Of a DNA stretch of 54,370 nucleotides, positions 1 to 8,900 are shown piece after piece. Location: positions 1-54,370 of IMG/VR virus record IMGVR_UViG_3300038405_000130. One strand, 5' to 3'. Position 1 is the stretch's first letter. Every line of letters begins with the position of its first letter. Position numbers and translations under genes: made by a program. The stretch is from a virus. A model generated the notes under the pieces. It was not told the origin of the DNA and ran no database searches. It was given only the letters and a program-made list of their open reading frames with translations.

Positions 1-30
1 CGTGCAACCTTTGCGTAGCGCGTTACGACT

Positions 31-642
31 CTAGAGAAGCTGTCGAATGTTGCCCCAGACCATCGTAGCATCGGCCTGAACGATGACGTCGGTCGTCGAG
101 ACCTCCTCGCCCATGTCCGTGAAGTAGCAGTTCATGTACTCGTAGACATGTCGCTGCGGGACGTTCCGGGCGATGGCGCCTAGGTCTGTCGGTTCTGGGT
201 CTGACCAGGAGAGGCGAATGGTGAAGGGAGAAGTCTGGTCGAGAAGCGTTAGTAGCTCACCGCCCGGCACATACTCGGCCGCGAAGACTTGCTTTATGGT
301 CGCCTTGTAGAGCTCGTAGCGCTTCAGCGTGACGATTCGGTTCGAGAGTATCTGAGGAATCAGCTCGCGAGGGAGTCCGCGTGCGAACGATTCGACCTCG
401 TACTCTTCTTCGACGGTGCGTGATTGACGAACTGCGATGCGATTGATACCACCAATAACGCCACGGCGGTTGCCTACGATGGCGTGGATGGTCAGCGCGA
501 ACGATGTCTTGGTTCGCGTGTTCGGGATTCGCTGGCCGTTGTCCTGCCCTCGCTGAAGCGTGCCGATGGGGTCATCAAGGAACGCCTTAACCGGGGAGGT
601 CAGCGGGCTGAGAAGCGCCGCAGCTGTGTCTTTGGAGGCCAT
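31..642 (-). CDS. Tail tube-like structural protein (second copy)
   Basis: A 203-residue protein with no signal peptide or membrane segment. It is the last of a sheath, tube, tube-like series transcribed right to left. The middle and C-terminus follow the same plan as the 169-residue protein just upstream: a basic strand with an R-Y-(D/E)-L-(F/Y) pattern (here LKRYELYK), then an apolar strand, then a Y-x-x-x-(F/W)-T-x-(I/M)-G strand near the end (CYFTDMGEE). This supports a tail-tube or tail-terminator fold, as an inference from context and pattern. No clear Shine-Dalgarno sequence precedes the ATG at 642. Bases 1-30 hold nothing recognisable. A non-tube completion protein is an alternative. 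Confidence 0.6.
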   Translation of the reverse strand: MASKDTAAALLSPLTSPVKAFLDDPIGTLQRGQDNGQRIPNTRTKTSFALTIHAIVGNRRGVIGGINRIAVRQSRTVEEEYEVESFARGLPRELIPQILSNRIVTLKRYELYKATIKQVFAAEYVPGGELLTLLDQTSPFTIRLSWSDPEPTDLGAIARNVPQRHVYEYMNCYFTDMGEEVSTTDVIVQADATMVWGNIRQLL

Positions 643-715
643 TGCAGAGTGCGTGGTAGGAGAACTAAGTCTCCGTCTGCGGAGACCTTAGGAGATGGAC
701 TTAAGGTTCGTCGAA

Positions 716-1225
716 CTAACCGTTCTGACCGGCGTACTCACGACGACGAGTGTACATCGCTTCGCCGTTCGCCATGACGATACGGTTGCCGCCGGCATCA
801 TGCTCGCGACCGATGCTCGTGAACCACGCACCGTAGTAGACGTACGTGAAGTCGAACGAACCGTCGGGCGACTTCCAGAACTCAATGAGCTTGATGCTAC
901 TCGCCTGGCGCGTGAGCATCATGAGATTGTTCGTGCCGAACGCGTTCTCGAACCTTTTGCTGAAGAGGTCGTATCGACGAATCGAGATGGTCGTTCCGCC
1001 GATGTTGCCTGGCACGATCTCGTACGCTTCACCAGGTTCGGCGGGGATATCGTCTCCACCACCGACGGTGGTCGAGCCGATGCCCGAGCCGAACTCGAAC
1101 ACTGGAGTCGCGTTGCGATTCTGCTTCGGTCCCCAGTTTGTAATTGCACCGACGACGTCACCGGCCGCCTTGATGAGAAGGCCGTGCGAGACCATCGTGT
1201 TAGTGTTGGGCAACTGTACGGCCAT
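716..1225 (-). CDS. Tail tube protein
   Basis: A 169-residue protein encoded directly downstream of the sheath gene, the usual place for the tube protein of contractile tails. It is Gly/Asn-rich and predicted mainly beta. The segment around residues 80-145 has the alternating strands of tube proteins, including ISIRRYDLF and YYGAWFTSIG. It would polymerise inside the sheath as the conduit for DNA. The start is well supported: an AGGAAAA ribosome binding site lies about 5 bases before the ATG. The 73-bp gap to the sheath gene shows no terminator. The assignment rests on gene order and strand pattern, not on a recognised signature. Confidence 0.7.
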   Translation of the reverse strand: MAVQLPNTNTMVSHGLLIKAAGDVVGAITNWGPKQNRNATPVFEFGSGIGSTTVGGGDDIPAEPGEAYEIVPGNIGGTTISIRRYDLFSKRFENAFGTNNLMMLTRQASSIKLIEFWKSPDGSFDFTYVYYGAWFTSIGREHDAGGNRIVMANGEAMYTRRREYAGQNG

Positions 1226-1298
1226 CTTAGTTTTCCTGTGTCTGAGACTGTTCGGCTGCTACGACTGCTGCGGTGCGCCCTTGACGCTTCGTCGACTG

Positions 1299-4277
1299 CT
1301 ATGCGACCAACGAGGCGAATTGGGCATCGACTGAGTAGGAACCGAATATACGGAGCGCCGGATAGCGCAGGTTGAAGAAGAACGCGAGGTCGTACTCGGT
1401 CTGCACGTTCGGATTCTGCGCGACGCGGATATCCGTTCGTAGGTCGATGGCGCGGATGTTTCCAGCAGAGTCCCTGAACGGACCGATGGTGCCGTTGTTG
1501 ATCTCTTTCGCGATGACGCCCTGGATGATGAGCTTGATGTCGAGCAGGAACGTCGCGAGGTCGAACGGCACGATGCCGATAACGTTATCGTCGAGAGCCT
1601 GCGTCACTTTCGTGACGACGACGTCCTTCTGGTACGAGGTGCTGTCTACCGCGAACTGCTCAAGGCCGCCACCACCATTCTCGGTGGACATCGCGTCCAG
1701 CATCAAGAATCGACCGGCATCAAAGGTGATGACGAGAGTGCCTTGACCCGCCATCGCACGGCGCTCGGCCGGCTTCCAGGCCTGCGTGATGTCGTCGGTG
1801 TTGAAGCCGGTGATGGTCTTCCGTGTGAGCGTCTCGGCCGGTCCCGCCAGTGCGGTGCGCTTTGCAGCGACCGCCACACCCATGTACGTCGCATCGAGTG
1901 CAATGCGCGCTGTTGAACCGTCCTCGAAGGTGACCGTACGGGTCACTCCAGCCTGCTGCGGCGGAGCGATGAGGAACATGCGTCCTCGACCTGGGGAGCT
2001 CGGCGAAACTTGAAGGGTACGAGTAGCACGTCCGACGATGGAGTTCGCCGTGCCGCTGTCTCCGATGGGCGTGTTGCTAAGCATCCCGTTGAAGATTCGG
2101 CGTGGGTGCTTCTCGGTGGAGCTGCATTCGGTCTCGAGATGGTCAATCATGTCGGTGACGACATCGACACGAGTACCGGGCTCACCGACTACGATGACCT
2201 CGGTAATGCCCGCAGTAATCTTCGCACCGTCCAGAGCCGAACGCACCTGAGACCGAGTCGGATTGCCTTCAGCCGTGTCGTCGACCTGGACGGTATAGAT
2301 GATTTGAGAGCCGTTCTCGAACGCAATCTGTGCGCTGATGGCGAGCGGGTTGAACCCGGCCGTCGACGGAGACACGTTGCCGACCTGTGCGAGCGCCGAC
2401 TCAAGCGAGAAGTGTTGGAATGGTACGCCGTACTCGTTCAGAGGACCGCTGTTTGGTCGAGTAAACTCGTAGGTCACGTAGTAGGCCGAGCCGACTGCGG
2501 GGCGCTTACCGGTCCCAAGTGCGGTCGGACTGCCATTGAACAGAATGACGTTCGCCGAGTTCGACGGGGCGGCCTTCACGTAGATGGAGCTCGCGGCGCT
2601 TCCCTGGAGCGGCGAGGTCAGACGAATGAGGAACGTGCTTCCGGCACCGGCGACGACGCTCGCGACGTTCTTGTAGCGAGGACCGAGCGCTGCGGCCATG
2701 ACGGCGTTGATGTTCGTCGCGATGTTCGCGAGCGTCGACGCGTCGCCGTCCTCGAGCGTGCTGCCCGGGTTGCTGATGTAGCCGATGGGCGGATTCGTCA
2801 TGTCGACGAGGTCGACGGTGATGTCCGTAGTCGACGTATCGAACGCGTTGACGAGACCATCGAATCCAAGCACAAGCAGGTCGTTCACGCTCAGGTCGAA
2901 CGTGCCTGCGGTCGCGACGCCGTTGACGACGGCCGACGTATCAGGACTCCAGTCGACCTGATTTGAAGTCAGGAGCCAATCGACCATCGGAGCGAAGTTC
3001 GTACCGCCTCGAGAGCTGCCGATGGAGACGATACGCTGGATGTTCGAGGTCTGCGCGAGCGGGTCGGTGTTCCCGACGAGCTCAACGTAGTCGGCCTTCC
3101 AGGTCGCCGAGGAAGACCAGACGAGGTCGTTAATAAGCAGTGCGGTCGGCGCATCGAGCGAGGAGGCTCCGAAGATGTTGAGCGTGGCGCTATCGGCGTC
3201 CGGCGCGAACACTCGGACGTCCGAGTTCGTCGCACCGACCGACGTGTTGTCCGGTTGGACTGCCTGTGAGGTCAGACGGAGGAATCCGGTCACGACGCTT
3301 GCAGCGAGTGCATATGCCGGTCCGTAGCCGAGTACGGTCGAGCCGCTGTCACCAAGTCCTAGATTGATGGCCGAAGCAATCTCGGTCATCGTGGCCGCCG
3401 AGAGCGTACCGAACGTTGCGGAGATGTTAATTTGTCGACCGATGCGGGCGACACTTGGTCCAGGATTCACGCCGCCGGACATACCGGTGTGTGAGAAGCC
3501 GGCCGTATCGACCGTATCCGTAATGGCGATGTTGCCGGCCGCAGAGAACGCGTCGTTCGTGAGCGGAACGACAGCGCCGACCGGAACGCCGGCCGTGATT
3601 GCGAGACCGCCTCCGACGCCATTGATGACGGTCTGAATCGTTGCGGCGACCGTCGCTGCGCTGGTGTCGGCACTGATGTTGAGGTCGATGTTCGTCGCGT
3701 TGTAGCCTCCGGGAGGAACGAACGAGCCGCTCTTGTCGATCCAGAACGTTACGGCAGGATTGACGCCGTCATTGAGGACAAACTTCTCACCGTCGGTGAG
3801 GCTGGCCTTCGCGATGGCGGTGATGGAACCAGTCGCCTTGGCGCCCGTCGCAGGGTAGAACACGAGCGTGACGGACGGAATGCCGTCCATCTCGAGCGCG
3901 ATGGCATTGTTGGACGTGAGGTCGACCGTGCCTGCGACTGTGCCCTGAACGTATGCCGGATTGAACCCGACGTACTGGTCCGGAATGATGGTCGTAATAC
4001 CGTTGAGGATTTTGTAGACGGTCGTGCTGTCGAGTGATCGGTCTGAGCGATTCGCGAGCGTAGCCGTATGCGAGCCGGGCGTCGGGTCAACAGTTAGGGA
4101 CTCGCCCTTAACGATGCCCCGAACGACAGGCTCATTCACGACCCGCTTGTTTCGCGAGCCCGTACCCACGAGACACACGGCGAACGGAAGGGCGGGGATG
4201 TTGAGCCCGCCCGGCGTCACGACCTCCGTGAGGTACGCACTAGGGTCCGTGTAAGTCGTAGCTCCGGCCATGCTCAC
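1299..4277 (-). CDS. Contractile tail sheath protein
   Basis: A 992-residue protein, clearly longer than the roughly 660 residues of T4 gp18. The N-terminus (TYTDPSAYLTEV, then an apolar ALPFAVCLVGTG strand) and the C-terminal domain from about residue 850 (FDLATFLLDIKLIIQGVI, then IDLRTDIRVAQNP and YPALRIFGSY) have the layout of phage sheath subunits, whose conserved C-terminal domain makes the contractile mesh. The extra length is an Ala/Thr/Gly-rich insertion at about 120-640, including a unit with FVLNDGVNPAVTFWID followed by a GMSGG turn, probably surface-exposed domains. The start could be the GTG at 4277 or the ATG two codons later; neither has a strong ribosome binding site. Confidence 0.88.
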   Translation of the reverse strand: MSMAGATTYTDPSAYLTEVVTPGGLNIPALPFAVCLVGTGSRNKRVVNEPVVRGIVKGESLTVDPTPGSHTATLANRSDRSLDSTTVYKILNGITTIIPDQYVGFNPAYVQGTVAGTVDLTSNNAIALEMDGIPSVTLVFYPATGAKATGSITAIAKASLTDGEKFVLNDGVNPAVTFWIDKSGSFVPPGGYNATNIDLNISADTSAATVAATIQTVINGVGGGLAITAGVPVGAVVPLTNDAFSAAGNIAITDTVDTAGFSHTGMSGGVNPGPSVARIGRQINISATFGTLSAATMTEIASAINLGLGDSGSTVLGYGPAYALAASVVTGFLRLTSQAVQPDNTSVGATNSDVRVFAPDADSATLNIFGASSLDAPTALLINDLVWSSSATWKADYVELVGNTDPLAQTSNIQRIVSIGSSRGGTNFAPMVDWLLTSNQVDWSPDTSAVVNGVATAGTFDLSVNDLLVLGFDGLVNAFDTSTTDITVDLVDMTNPPIGYISNPGSTLEDGDASTLANIATNINAVMAAALGPRYKNVASVVAGAGSTFLIRLTSPLQGSAASSIYVKAAPSNSANVILFNGSPTALGTGKRPAVGSAYYVTYEFTRPNSGPLNEYGVPFQHFSLESALAQVGNVSPSTAGFNPLAISAQIAFENGSQIIYTVQVDDTAEGNPTRSQVRSALDGAKITAGITEVIVVGEPGTRVDVVTDMIDHLETECSSTEKHPRRIFNGMLSNTPIGDSGTANSIVGRATRTLQVSPSSPGRGRMFLIAPPQQAGVTRTVTFEDGSTARIALDATYMGVAVAAKRTALAGPAETLTRKTITGFNTDDITQAWKPAERRAMAGQGTLVITFDAGRFLMLDAMSTENGGGGLEQFAVDSTSYQKDVVVTKVTQALDDNVIGIVPFDLATFLLDIKLIIQGVIAKEINNGTIGPFRDSAGNIRAIDLRTDIRVAQNPNVQTEYDLAFFFNLRYPALRIFGSYSVDAQFASLVA

Positions 4278-4338
4278 ATAGTCGTGATATCGGCAGGTAC
4301 GGCAGCGGATGCTGGACCTTGCGACAGCGTCGAAGCGA

Positions 4339-5739
4339 CTAATCCGGATTGGGAAAGGGTAGAGTGGCGTCCTCGACCAGATTCGAGCTGTCGATGATGA
4401 ACGGTGTCGTTGTTCCCGAGAACAGGACCTCTCGGTCGAGGTACATCGAGATGGTCAGGTCGAGCGCGAACGAGTTCACGTAGACCTTACCGGAGGGGTC
4501 GCCGGGTCGAGGAAACTCCGACTCGGAGGCCGAGCGCATCGGTGGGTTGATAACGACCTGATACCACTCGTTGAGGATGGTCGGGTTGAAACCTGAACGC
4601 CCGAAAAACGTGAAGTACTTGGACTCCAAGAAGAATGTGAAGAATCCGAGAACCAGGTCGACGAGCTCGCCGCGTGTGTTGTCGTCCTCGCAGAAGACGT
4701 CAATCTGGGCGGTTAGGTCCATGGCGTGGGCATACCGATTCTTCGGTGGCCGGGCCGGATTCTTGAAGTCGTCTCGCTGTCCGATGAACCAGTGAGCAGG
4801 CGAAGACAGCTCGGTCCTACCGTACCTGTTAGTGAAGGTCAATGTGTCGATTCCACCACCGGTCGAAAAGTTGGTGATGAGGAATCGACCGTCGTTGAAG
4901 GTCGGCTGGTCAGAACCTAACATGACAACGTAGCGCCCGATGTCAGACGAGGACCACGTTCCGGCTGGCGCCGTCGCGGTCATATTTGGGTCGGTGCCGC
5001 CGATGTTGGTCAGAGTGCCGCTAGCGCTAAACCCAAGAACAGACTGAGCATTTGTGCTGACCTCTTGGTCAGCTTCGATTTCGGTCGGCGTCGTACTGGA
5101 CGAGGCGTCGATGGGGCCGCCCGCGGCGACCTGAACGAAGTTCGACGGGCCGATGGATAGGACTGAGGCGTGGACTCGTGCACCTAACTCGTTGATTACC
5201 CTAGCGACGTCGACGGCCAGGGCCGCGCCGATGGGGTTGGTCACCGGGAATCGGTCGGCCGTGAACGTAATGACGTCGAGGTGCGGTTGGTCCTTACGGC
5301 CTTTCGGTAGGGTCCTGAAGGTCACAACGTCACCATCGGCCAACGCGTACGGCTCCGGCAGTGTCGCGACGATGCGTGCTGGGTCCTGTACGACCGCCAT
5401 GAACGGCGGGCCTATGGTGAGCTTTCTCTCAGACCCGGTCGAGGTCATGACCGCTACGTGAGGTAGGTCTTCGAGCGCTTGAGGGTATTTACGGACGATG
5501 TCAACGGAGGTCGAGAATCGGTCGAGCGCGCTGTCGCTCCCGCTGAAGCTCGCGTACTTCTCTACGGTAGGAAGCTCGATGCGCCGGCTGGGGGTCTGCT
5601 GCTGATTGGCGAAGAACTTGCGGAGCTCGAGGACTAGGACGTCCTTCAGCGTTTCTTGCAGCTGGGAAAACCTTGGCGGGTCCTTCAGGTCATCCGGCGC
5701 CGTGGACGCGAAGGCTCGATTTAGCGCGTCGGCGACCAC
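4339..5739 (-). CDS. Structural protein of the tail/neck region, family not recognised
   Basis: A 466-residue protein immediately upstream of the sheath gene. The N-terminal 100 residues are helical and charged. A beta-rich middle follows, and the C-terminal third (about 330-466) contains an acidic, aromatic stretch and ends in FPNPD. There are no transmembrane segments and no catalytic motif that I can name. Its place next to sheath and tube points to a connector, tail-terminator or baseplate-linked role, but that is inference from neighbours only. The start is a GTG at 5739; a TAAGG lies almost against it, too close for an ideal ribosome binding site. Confidence 0.6.
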   Translation of the reverse strand: MVADALNRAFASTAPDDLKDPPRFSQLQETLKDVLVLELRKFFANQQQTPSRRIELPTVEKYASFSGSDSALDRFSTSVDIVRKYPQALEDLPHVAVMTSTGSERKLTIGPPFMAVVQDPARIVATLPEPYALADGDVVTFRTLPKGRKDQPHLDVITFTADRFPVTNPIGAALAVDVARVINELGARVHASVLSIGPSNFVQVAAGGPIDASSSTTPTEIEADQEVSTNAQSVLGFSASGTLTNIGGTDPNMTATAPAGTWSSSDIGRYVVMLGSDQPTFNDGRFLITNFSTGGGIDTLTFTNRYGRTELSSPAHWFIGQRDDFKNPARPPKNRYAHAMDLTAQIDVFCEDDNTRGELVDLVLGFFTFFLESKYFTFFGRSGFNPTILNEWYQVVINPPMRSASESEFPRPGDPSGKVYVNSFALDLTISMYLDREVLFSGTTTPFIIDSSNLVEDATLPFPNPD

Positions 5740-5775
5740 GCCTTACATAATGGTAGTGAATCGGCGTCGACGGCC

Positions 5776-6156
5776 TTAGACGTCGATTTTGACGTTCGTC
5801 TCATCCTCGTCGTGCTCGGCTAGCTTCGCCGCCGCGCGCAGAGTGTCGACGACCTCTTGCTGCGTTCGGCCCGGTGCGTCGTTCCAATTCCAGACAGAAT
5901 CGCAGCCCGCAGCGGTTCGAATGTAGCGTTGCGTTAGGACCATCGGATGTCCGTCCTCCCAGTACAAATCTGACCGTTCTCGAGTCAGATAGCGAAGTGC
6001 GCCTGAGACGCAGAAGCATACAGCGTAATCGCATCCGGCAAGAACGCTCTCACCGTCGACGTTCCGAGCAAACGCATATTGGGTCCAGCCGTTCGGTCTC
6101 GCGAGCATGTTTGCCGCGGCGTTCAGATACCACGAGATTTTCTTATCGTCGCTCAC
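5776..6156 (-). CDS. DUF6197-like phage protein
   Basis: A 126-residue cytoplasmic protein. I chose the GTG at 6156 over the longer open frame because a GGGAGG ribosome binding site lies about 5 bases upstream and the upstream extension is Arg/Ser-rich antisense-like sequence. The order of features is a helical start with LNAAANML, a Trp in the next helix (NGWTQYAF), a Cys-rich turn (CDYAVCFCVSGALRYL) and a late WNDAPGRTQQEV segment. To my knowledge this matches the small DUF6197 family seen in phages and actinobacteria, of unknown function. The gene overlaps the end of the zinc-finger gene upstream by 14 bases, so the two are probably translated together. Confidence 0.7.
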   Translation of the reverse strand: MSDDKKISWYLNAAANMLARPNGWTQYAFARNVDGESVLAGCDYAVCFCVSGALRYLTRERSDLYWEDGHPMVLTQRYIRTAAGCDSVWNWNDAPGRTQQEVVDTLRAAAKLAEHDEDETNVKIDV

Positions 6157-6505
6157 GCTGACCTCCCACCGGAGCACTCTGCGGGGCCGAACGCACGCCG
6201 TTCGCGCCGTTCGGCCCGACGCGCATCGGGACTCTGAGCGTCTGTTGCTGCGCGAGAGTCTCGGCCTCACGCTCGACCTGCTCCTCGGCTCGCGCCGCCG
6301 TGATGATGGCAACGCACGCGCCGCACATCGTCAGCTCTTGCACGATCTGCGGACCCGAACCGCCTGGGTCGTCTCGGTAGTCCTCGTTGCGACGAGGATG
6401 GGCAAACGGTCTCGACGGATGTTCGTATTGAACCTCGTTCGTGATGACCCTGACGGATTTCTCTCTGCTGCGCGATTGTCGGTCGCATCGTTGGCACTTG
6501 AACAT
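6143..6505 (-). CDS. Small zinc-finger-like protein
   Basis: A 120-residue hydrophilic protein. The N-terminus begins with FKCQRCDR, a CxxC knuckle, and a second pair (CGAC) follows near residue 60, so a treble-clef or zinc-ribbon fold is plausible. The middle is rich in Arg, Pro and Asp, followed by an Ala/Glu-rich helix, and the tail is Arg/Gly/Pro-rich and probably disordered. The role is unknown. The ATG at 6505 lies 45 bases downstream of the preceding gene with a weak AGGGAGG-like site. Its 3' end overlaps the following gene, which supports translation of both. Confidence 0.6.
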   Translation of the reverse strand: MFKCQRCDRQSRSREKSVRVITNEVQYEHPSRPFAHPRRNEDYRDDPGGSGPQIVQELTMCGACVAIITAARAEEQVEREAETLAQQQTLRVPMRVGPNGANGVRSAPQSAPVGGQRERR

Positions 6506-6550
6506 AAAAGTAAAGCCTCCCTTTAGTTGGTGTCGACGGTCGGTTTTGTG

Positions 6551-7477
6551 TTACGTCGTCGCCGTCATTGTCGTGTCGTCCGGCGTCATCGTATCGGCGT
6601 TCGGAGCACCCGTTCGGACGTAGTGGTGGCACTCTAACCACGACTCGGCGTTCTCCGAAGTCGTGGACGTGTCCAAGACCTTCCATGAGAGCTCACCGGT
6701 GCTGTTGTGAACCTCCGCCTTCTCACGTACGAACTCGTTCGCGGCTAGCTGACGAATTCGATAGCAGACTTCAGTCCCGTTGACGTAGCAGCGAAGACCC
6801 TCGCTCCAACGGTCGTTCTTGCGAACGTACTCAGCGATGACGACCGCACGCCCGAATGCCTTACGGGCAGCCTTCTGCTCGCGCTTCGACTTCGCGATGT
6901 CGGCCTTCTGCTGCGCGACCTGCTCCGGTGAGAGGGTAATGCCGGCACGAGACACGTGCGTTTCCGGAACGCCTTTGAACTCAGAATGACGCTTGACGGT
7001 CATCTTCGCCCAAATCTCGTGGCCGGGTTCGACCCTCTTGCCGTCCATCGCCGCACCTGACGTCGCGGTCGTATGGTACAGTCGGCCCGAGCCGAACCAG
7101 GTGAGCAGGTTGCCCTGCTCGTCGACGAACTTGTGGATGTACATCGCGCCGTAGTCGGTCTGCGATTCGTGAATCGCAAGCAGACGAACCTTGAGGTGCA
7201 GACGCTGTCCGACCTCGCCGACATGTTTCGACTTCGACGCGTCGACCGGCTTCTGCCGCTTCGCCAGCTCTCGATTGTATGCCGACACTGCTGAGGCAGC
7301 GATGCCGATACCCTTCGGCGTCAGCTTGCCGGCCTTCGCGTAGACACTCAAATTCCAGAGGTAGTCCGAAGTCTCAGCCTCGGTCGAGTCGATGAGAGAT
7401 TCCATCCAGTCCGCTACTTGCTTTGCTAGAGTGTAGTCTGCTTCGGTTGGCGGAACGACCTTCTTGCTGCTGTACAT
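6551..7477 (-). CDS. Phage hypothetical protein with OB-fold-like middle domain
   Basis: A 308-residue protein. Residues 1-75 are helical. From about 90 to 165 there is a beta-rich stretch starting LHLKVRLLAIHES, followed by a Tyr/His/Phe-rich strand and WFGSGRL; this arrangement recurs in phage proteins of unknown function and resembles an OB-like barrel. A Lys/Arg-rich helix (about 195-220) and a C-terminal part with several Trp residues follow. Another gene of similar flavour lies at 11152-12033; in other phages I recall the two kinds being found together, but I cannot verify that here. Single-stranded nucleic-acid binding is possible. The start is the ATG at 7477, with a weak upstream site. 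Confidence 0.6.
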   Translation of the reverse strand: MYSSKKVVPPTEADYTLAKQVADWMESLIDSTEAETSDYLWNLSVYAKAGKLTPKGIGIAASAVSAYNRELAKRQKPVDASKSKHVGEVGQRLHLKVRLLAIHESQTDYGAMYIHKFVDEQGNLLTWFGSGRLYHTTATSGAAMDGKRVEPGHEIWAKMTVKRHSEFKGVPETHVSRAGITLSPEQVAQQKADIAKSKREQKAARKAFGRAVVIAEYVRKNDRWSEGLRCYVNGTEVCYRIRQLAANEFVREKAEVHNSTGELSWKVLDTSTTSENAESWLECHHYVRTGAPNADTMTPDDTTMTATT

Positions 7478-7545
7478 AACATCTACGTTCGGACTAACGA
7501 CCGACCTGTGTCAAGCTCATCGGTGTAGCGTCTGCCGTCGTCTCG

Positions 7546-8352
7546 CTACGGAAGCCTCTTCACACCGTATTGCTTGCAGGCTATGCGACGGACCTCACGT
7601 TCGAGGAAGTCGGCGTCGATGTGGTCGAGCACGCAGGTGTAACCACTTGGGCTACGCAGTTGATACATAACGTTTGCAAGCTTGTTATGGATTTCACGTG
7701 TAGTGTCATACGTCTCGTCCATCCGCGCAACTCCCAGTTTTGGCGTTCGCTTAAAGTTCCGAGGTCTCTTGGCGTCCTTCGCGAAGAAGGCTACCAGTCT
7801 GGCGTAGTTCTTCGCCAAACCGACCGTCCGCGTCATACCCAATCGAAAGGCTCGGTTCCGCAGGAGTTTTCGAACATACTTCACCGCGATGTCGTTCAGG
7901 TGCTCTCGAAGGTCCACACGCCACAGGATCGTTCGCCATCGACAGACGAGCTTGTCGGTGGAGTCATCGGTACGGTAACCCTTGGACGCCAGCCCGGCAC
8001 ACTTGACCCGTGTGAGCACCAAACCCGGAGCGTAACAACACGCATCGTCGAGCTTCTCGCTTGCGTGGAGTCCACTGATGCACGTGTATAGCGGCCCGTT
8101 ATGGGTGAGCGTTTCGCCGTCCGCCGGAGCCGTTCGTCCATCGCGCAGGAACGGTCCGGACCCTGTCGTGCCAAGAATGGGTCCAGGTGGATTGGTCGAG
8201 TCGTACAGCCAATGCCAAGCGAGGACGTCGCCCTTCTGGAGCTTAACCGCTACCAGCGGCTTGCGCTTCGACTTCGTCGACTTTGTAGTCGAGCGCTTCG
8301 TCTTCGACGTCGCGCAGTTCACCACGAACGTAGACTTTTTGACCGGTGCCAT
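7546..8352 (-). CDS. Phage hypothetical protein with GLHAS/YAPG motif
   Basis: A 268-residue basic protein. The first 35 residues are a Lys/Thr/Ser-rich tail, likely disordered and possibly nucleic-acid binding. The central domain (about 35-150) has the features CISGLHASEKLDDA, then YAPGLVLTRV, then a late DKLVCRWRTILWRVD. This GLHAS...YAPG...K-(L/V)-x-C-x-R arrangement recurs in small phage proteins of unknown function. The C-terminus is helical and basic. The ATG at 8352 has GAGG and GGAAG sequences just upstream. No enzyme motif can be named with confidence. Confidence 0.62.
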   Translation of the reverse strand: MAPVKKSTFVVNCATSKTKRSTTKSTKSKRKPLVAVKLQKGDVLAWHWLYDSTNPPGPILGTTGSGPFLRDGRTAPADGETLTHNGPLYTCISGLHASEKLDDACCYAPGLVLTRVKCAGLASKGYRTDDSTDKLVCRWRTILWRVDLREHLNDIAVKYVRKLLRNRAFRLGMTRTVGLAKNYARLVAFFAKDAKRPRNFKRTPKLGVARMDETYDTTREIHNKLANVMYQLRSPSGYTCVLDHIDADFLEREVRRIACKQYGVKRLP

Positions 8353-8396
8353 CGTCTTCCGCCTCTCAATTCCGTTGGCCGTCTGGAGACCAACGA

Positions 8397-8900
8397 CTAG
8401 AGCGTCTTTACTGCAGCGGCGGCTGCGGCAGTCTGTCCAGCCTTGATTCGGTCGAGCTCTTGCGCGCCGGAGATCATGACCTCGAGTTCGGCCAGCTCGT
8501 CCGACTCGTCGAACAAGAAGCGCTCGACAACCATCATACCTACCGATGCGAGACCCGCCGAGGTTGCCGCTTTGAGAGCGGGAATCGCAGCGACGCAGGT
8601 CGCACGGAATCCCTCGTGCTCGCTCTCAGAGCCAACGATAGCGATGCCGAGTAGCGCGGCCGGCGTAACGAATTTGGCGAAGTCCCGAGCGTCCTTGCTG
8701 ATGAGCGTTCGGGCGAGGTCCGGTCTGCCCGCCTTGACGGCGCTTCTGGCGAGCTTGCGCGTCATGACCTTGACGAAGAGGTCGATGCTCATCGTGGAGG
8801 TCGCTCCACCGATGATGTGCTTGAGATGTCCCTCGCTTGGGCTCTCGCCCGAGGCGTCGTTCAGAATGGGATCGCTCGTGTATGTGATCGTGCCGGTCAT
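8397..8900 (-). CDS. Internal in-frame ORF with its own ribosome binding site
   Basis: A 167-residue reading frame nested in the 3' end of the larger one. The ATG at 8900 follows an AAGGAGA site with about 6 bases of spacing, one of the best ribosome binding sites in the window. The product is an Ala-rich helical protein; near its C-terminus it has an acidic segment (FLFDESDELAELEVM). Its start coincides exactly with the end of the repeat region upstream, which is what a separate gene would look like. A TAA stop is present one frame over, 18 bases upstream of the ATG. I cannot assign a function. Confidence 0.5.
   Translation of the reverse strand: MTGTITYTSDPILNDASGESPSEGHLKHIIGGATSTMSIDLFVKVMTRKLARSAVKAGRPDLARTLISKDARDFAKFVTPAALLGIAIVGSESEHEGFRATCVAAIPALKAATSAGLASVGMMVVERFLFDESDELAELEVMISGAQELDRIKAGQTAAAAAAVKTL

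Noticed and set aside
2010-2966. Long plus-strand frame opposite the sheath gene
   Set aside because: Arg/Val/Asp-rich composition typical of the complement of a GC-rich gene; the minus-strand product is a well-supported sheath protein.
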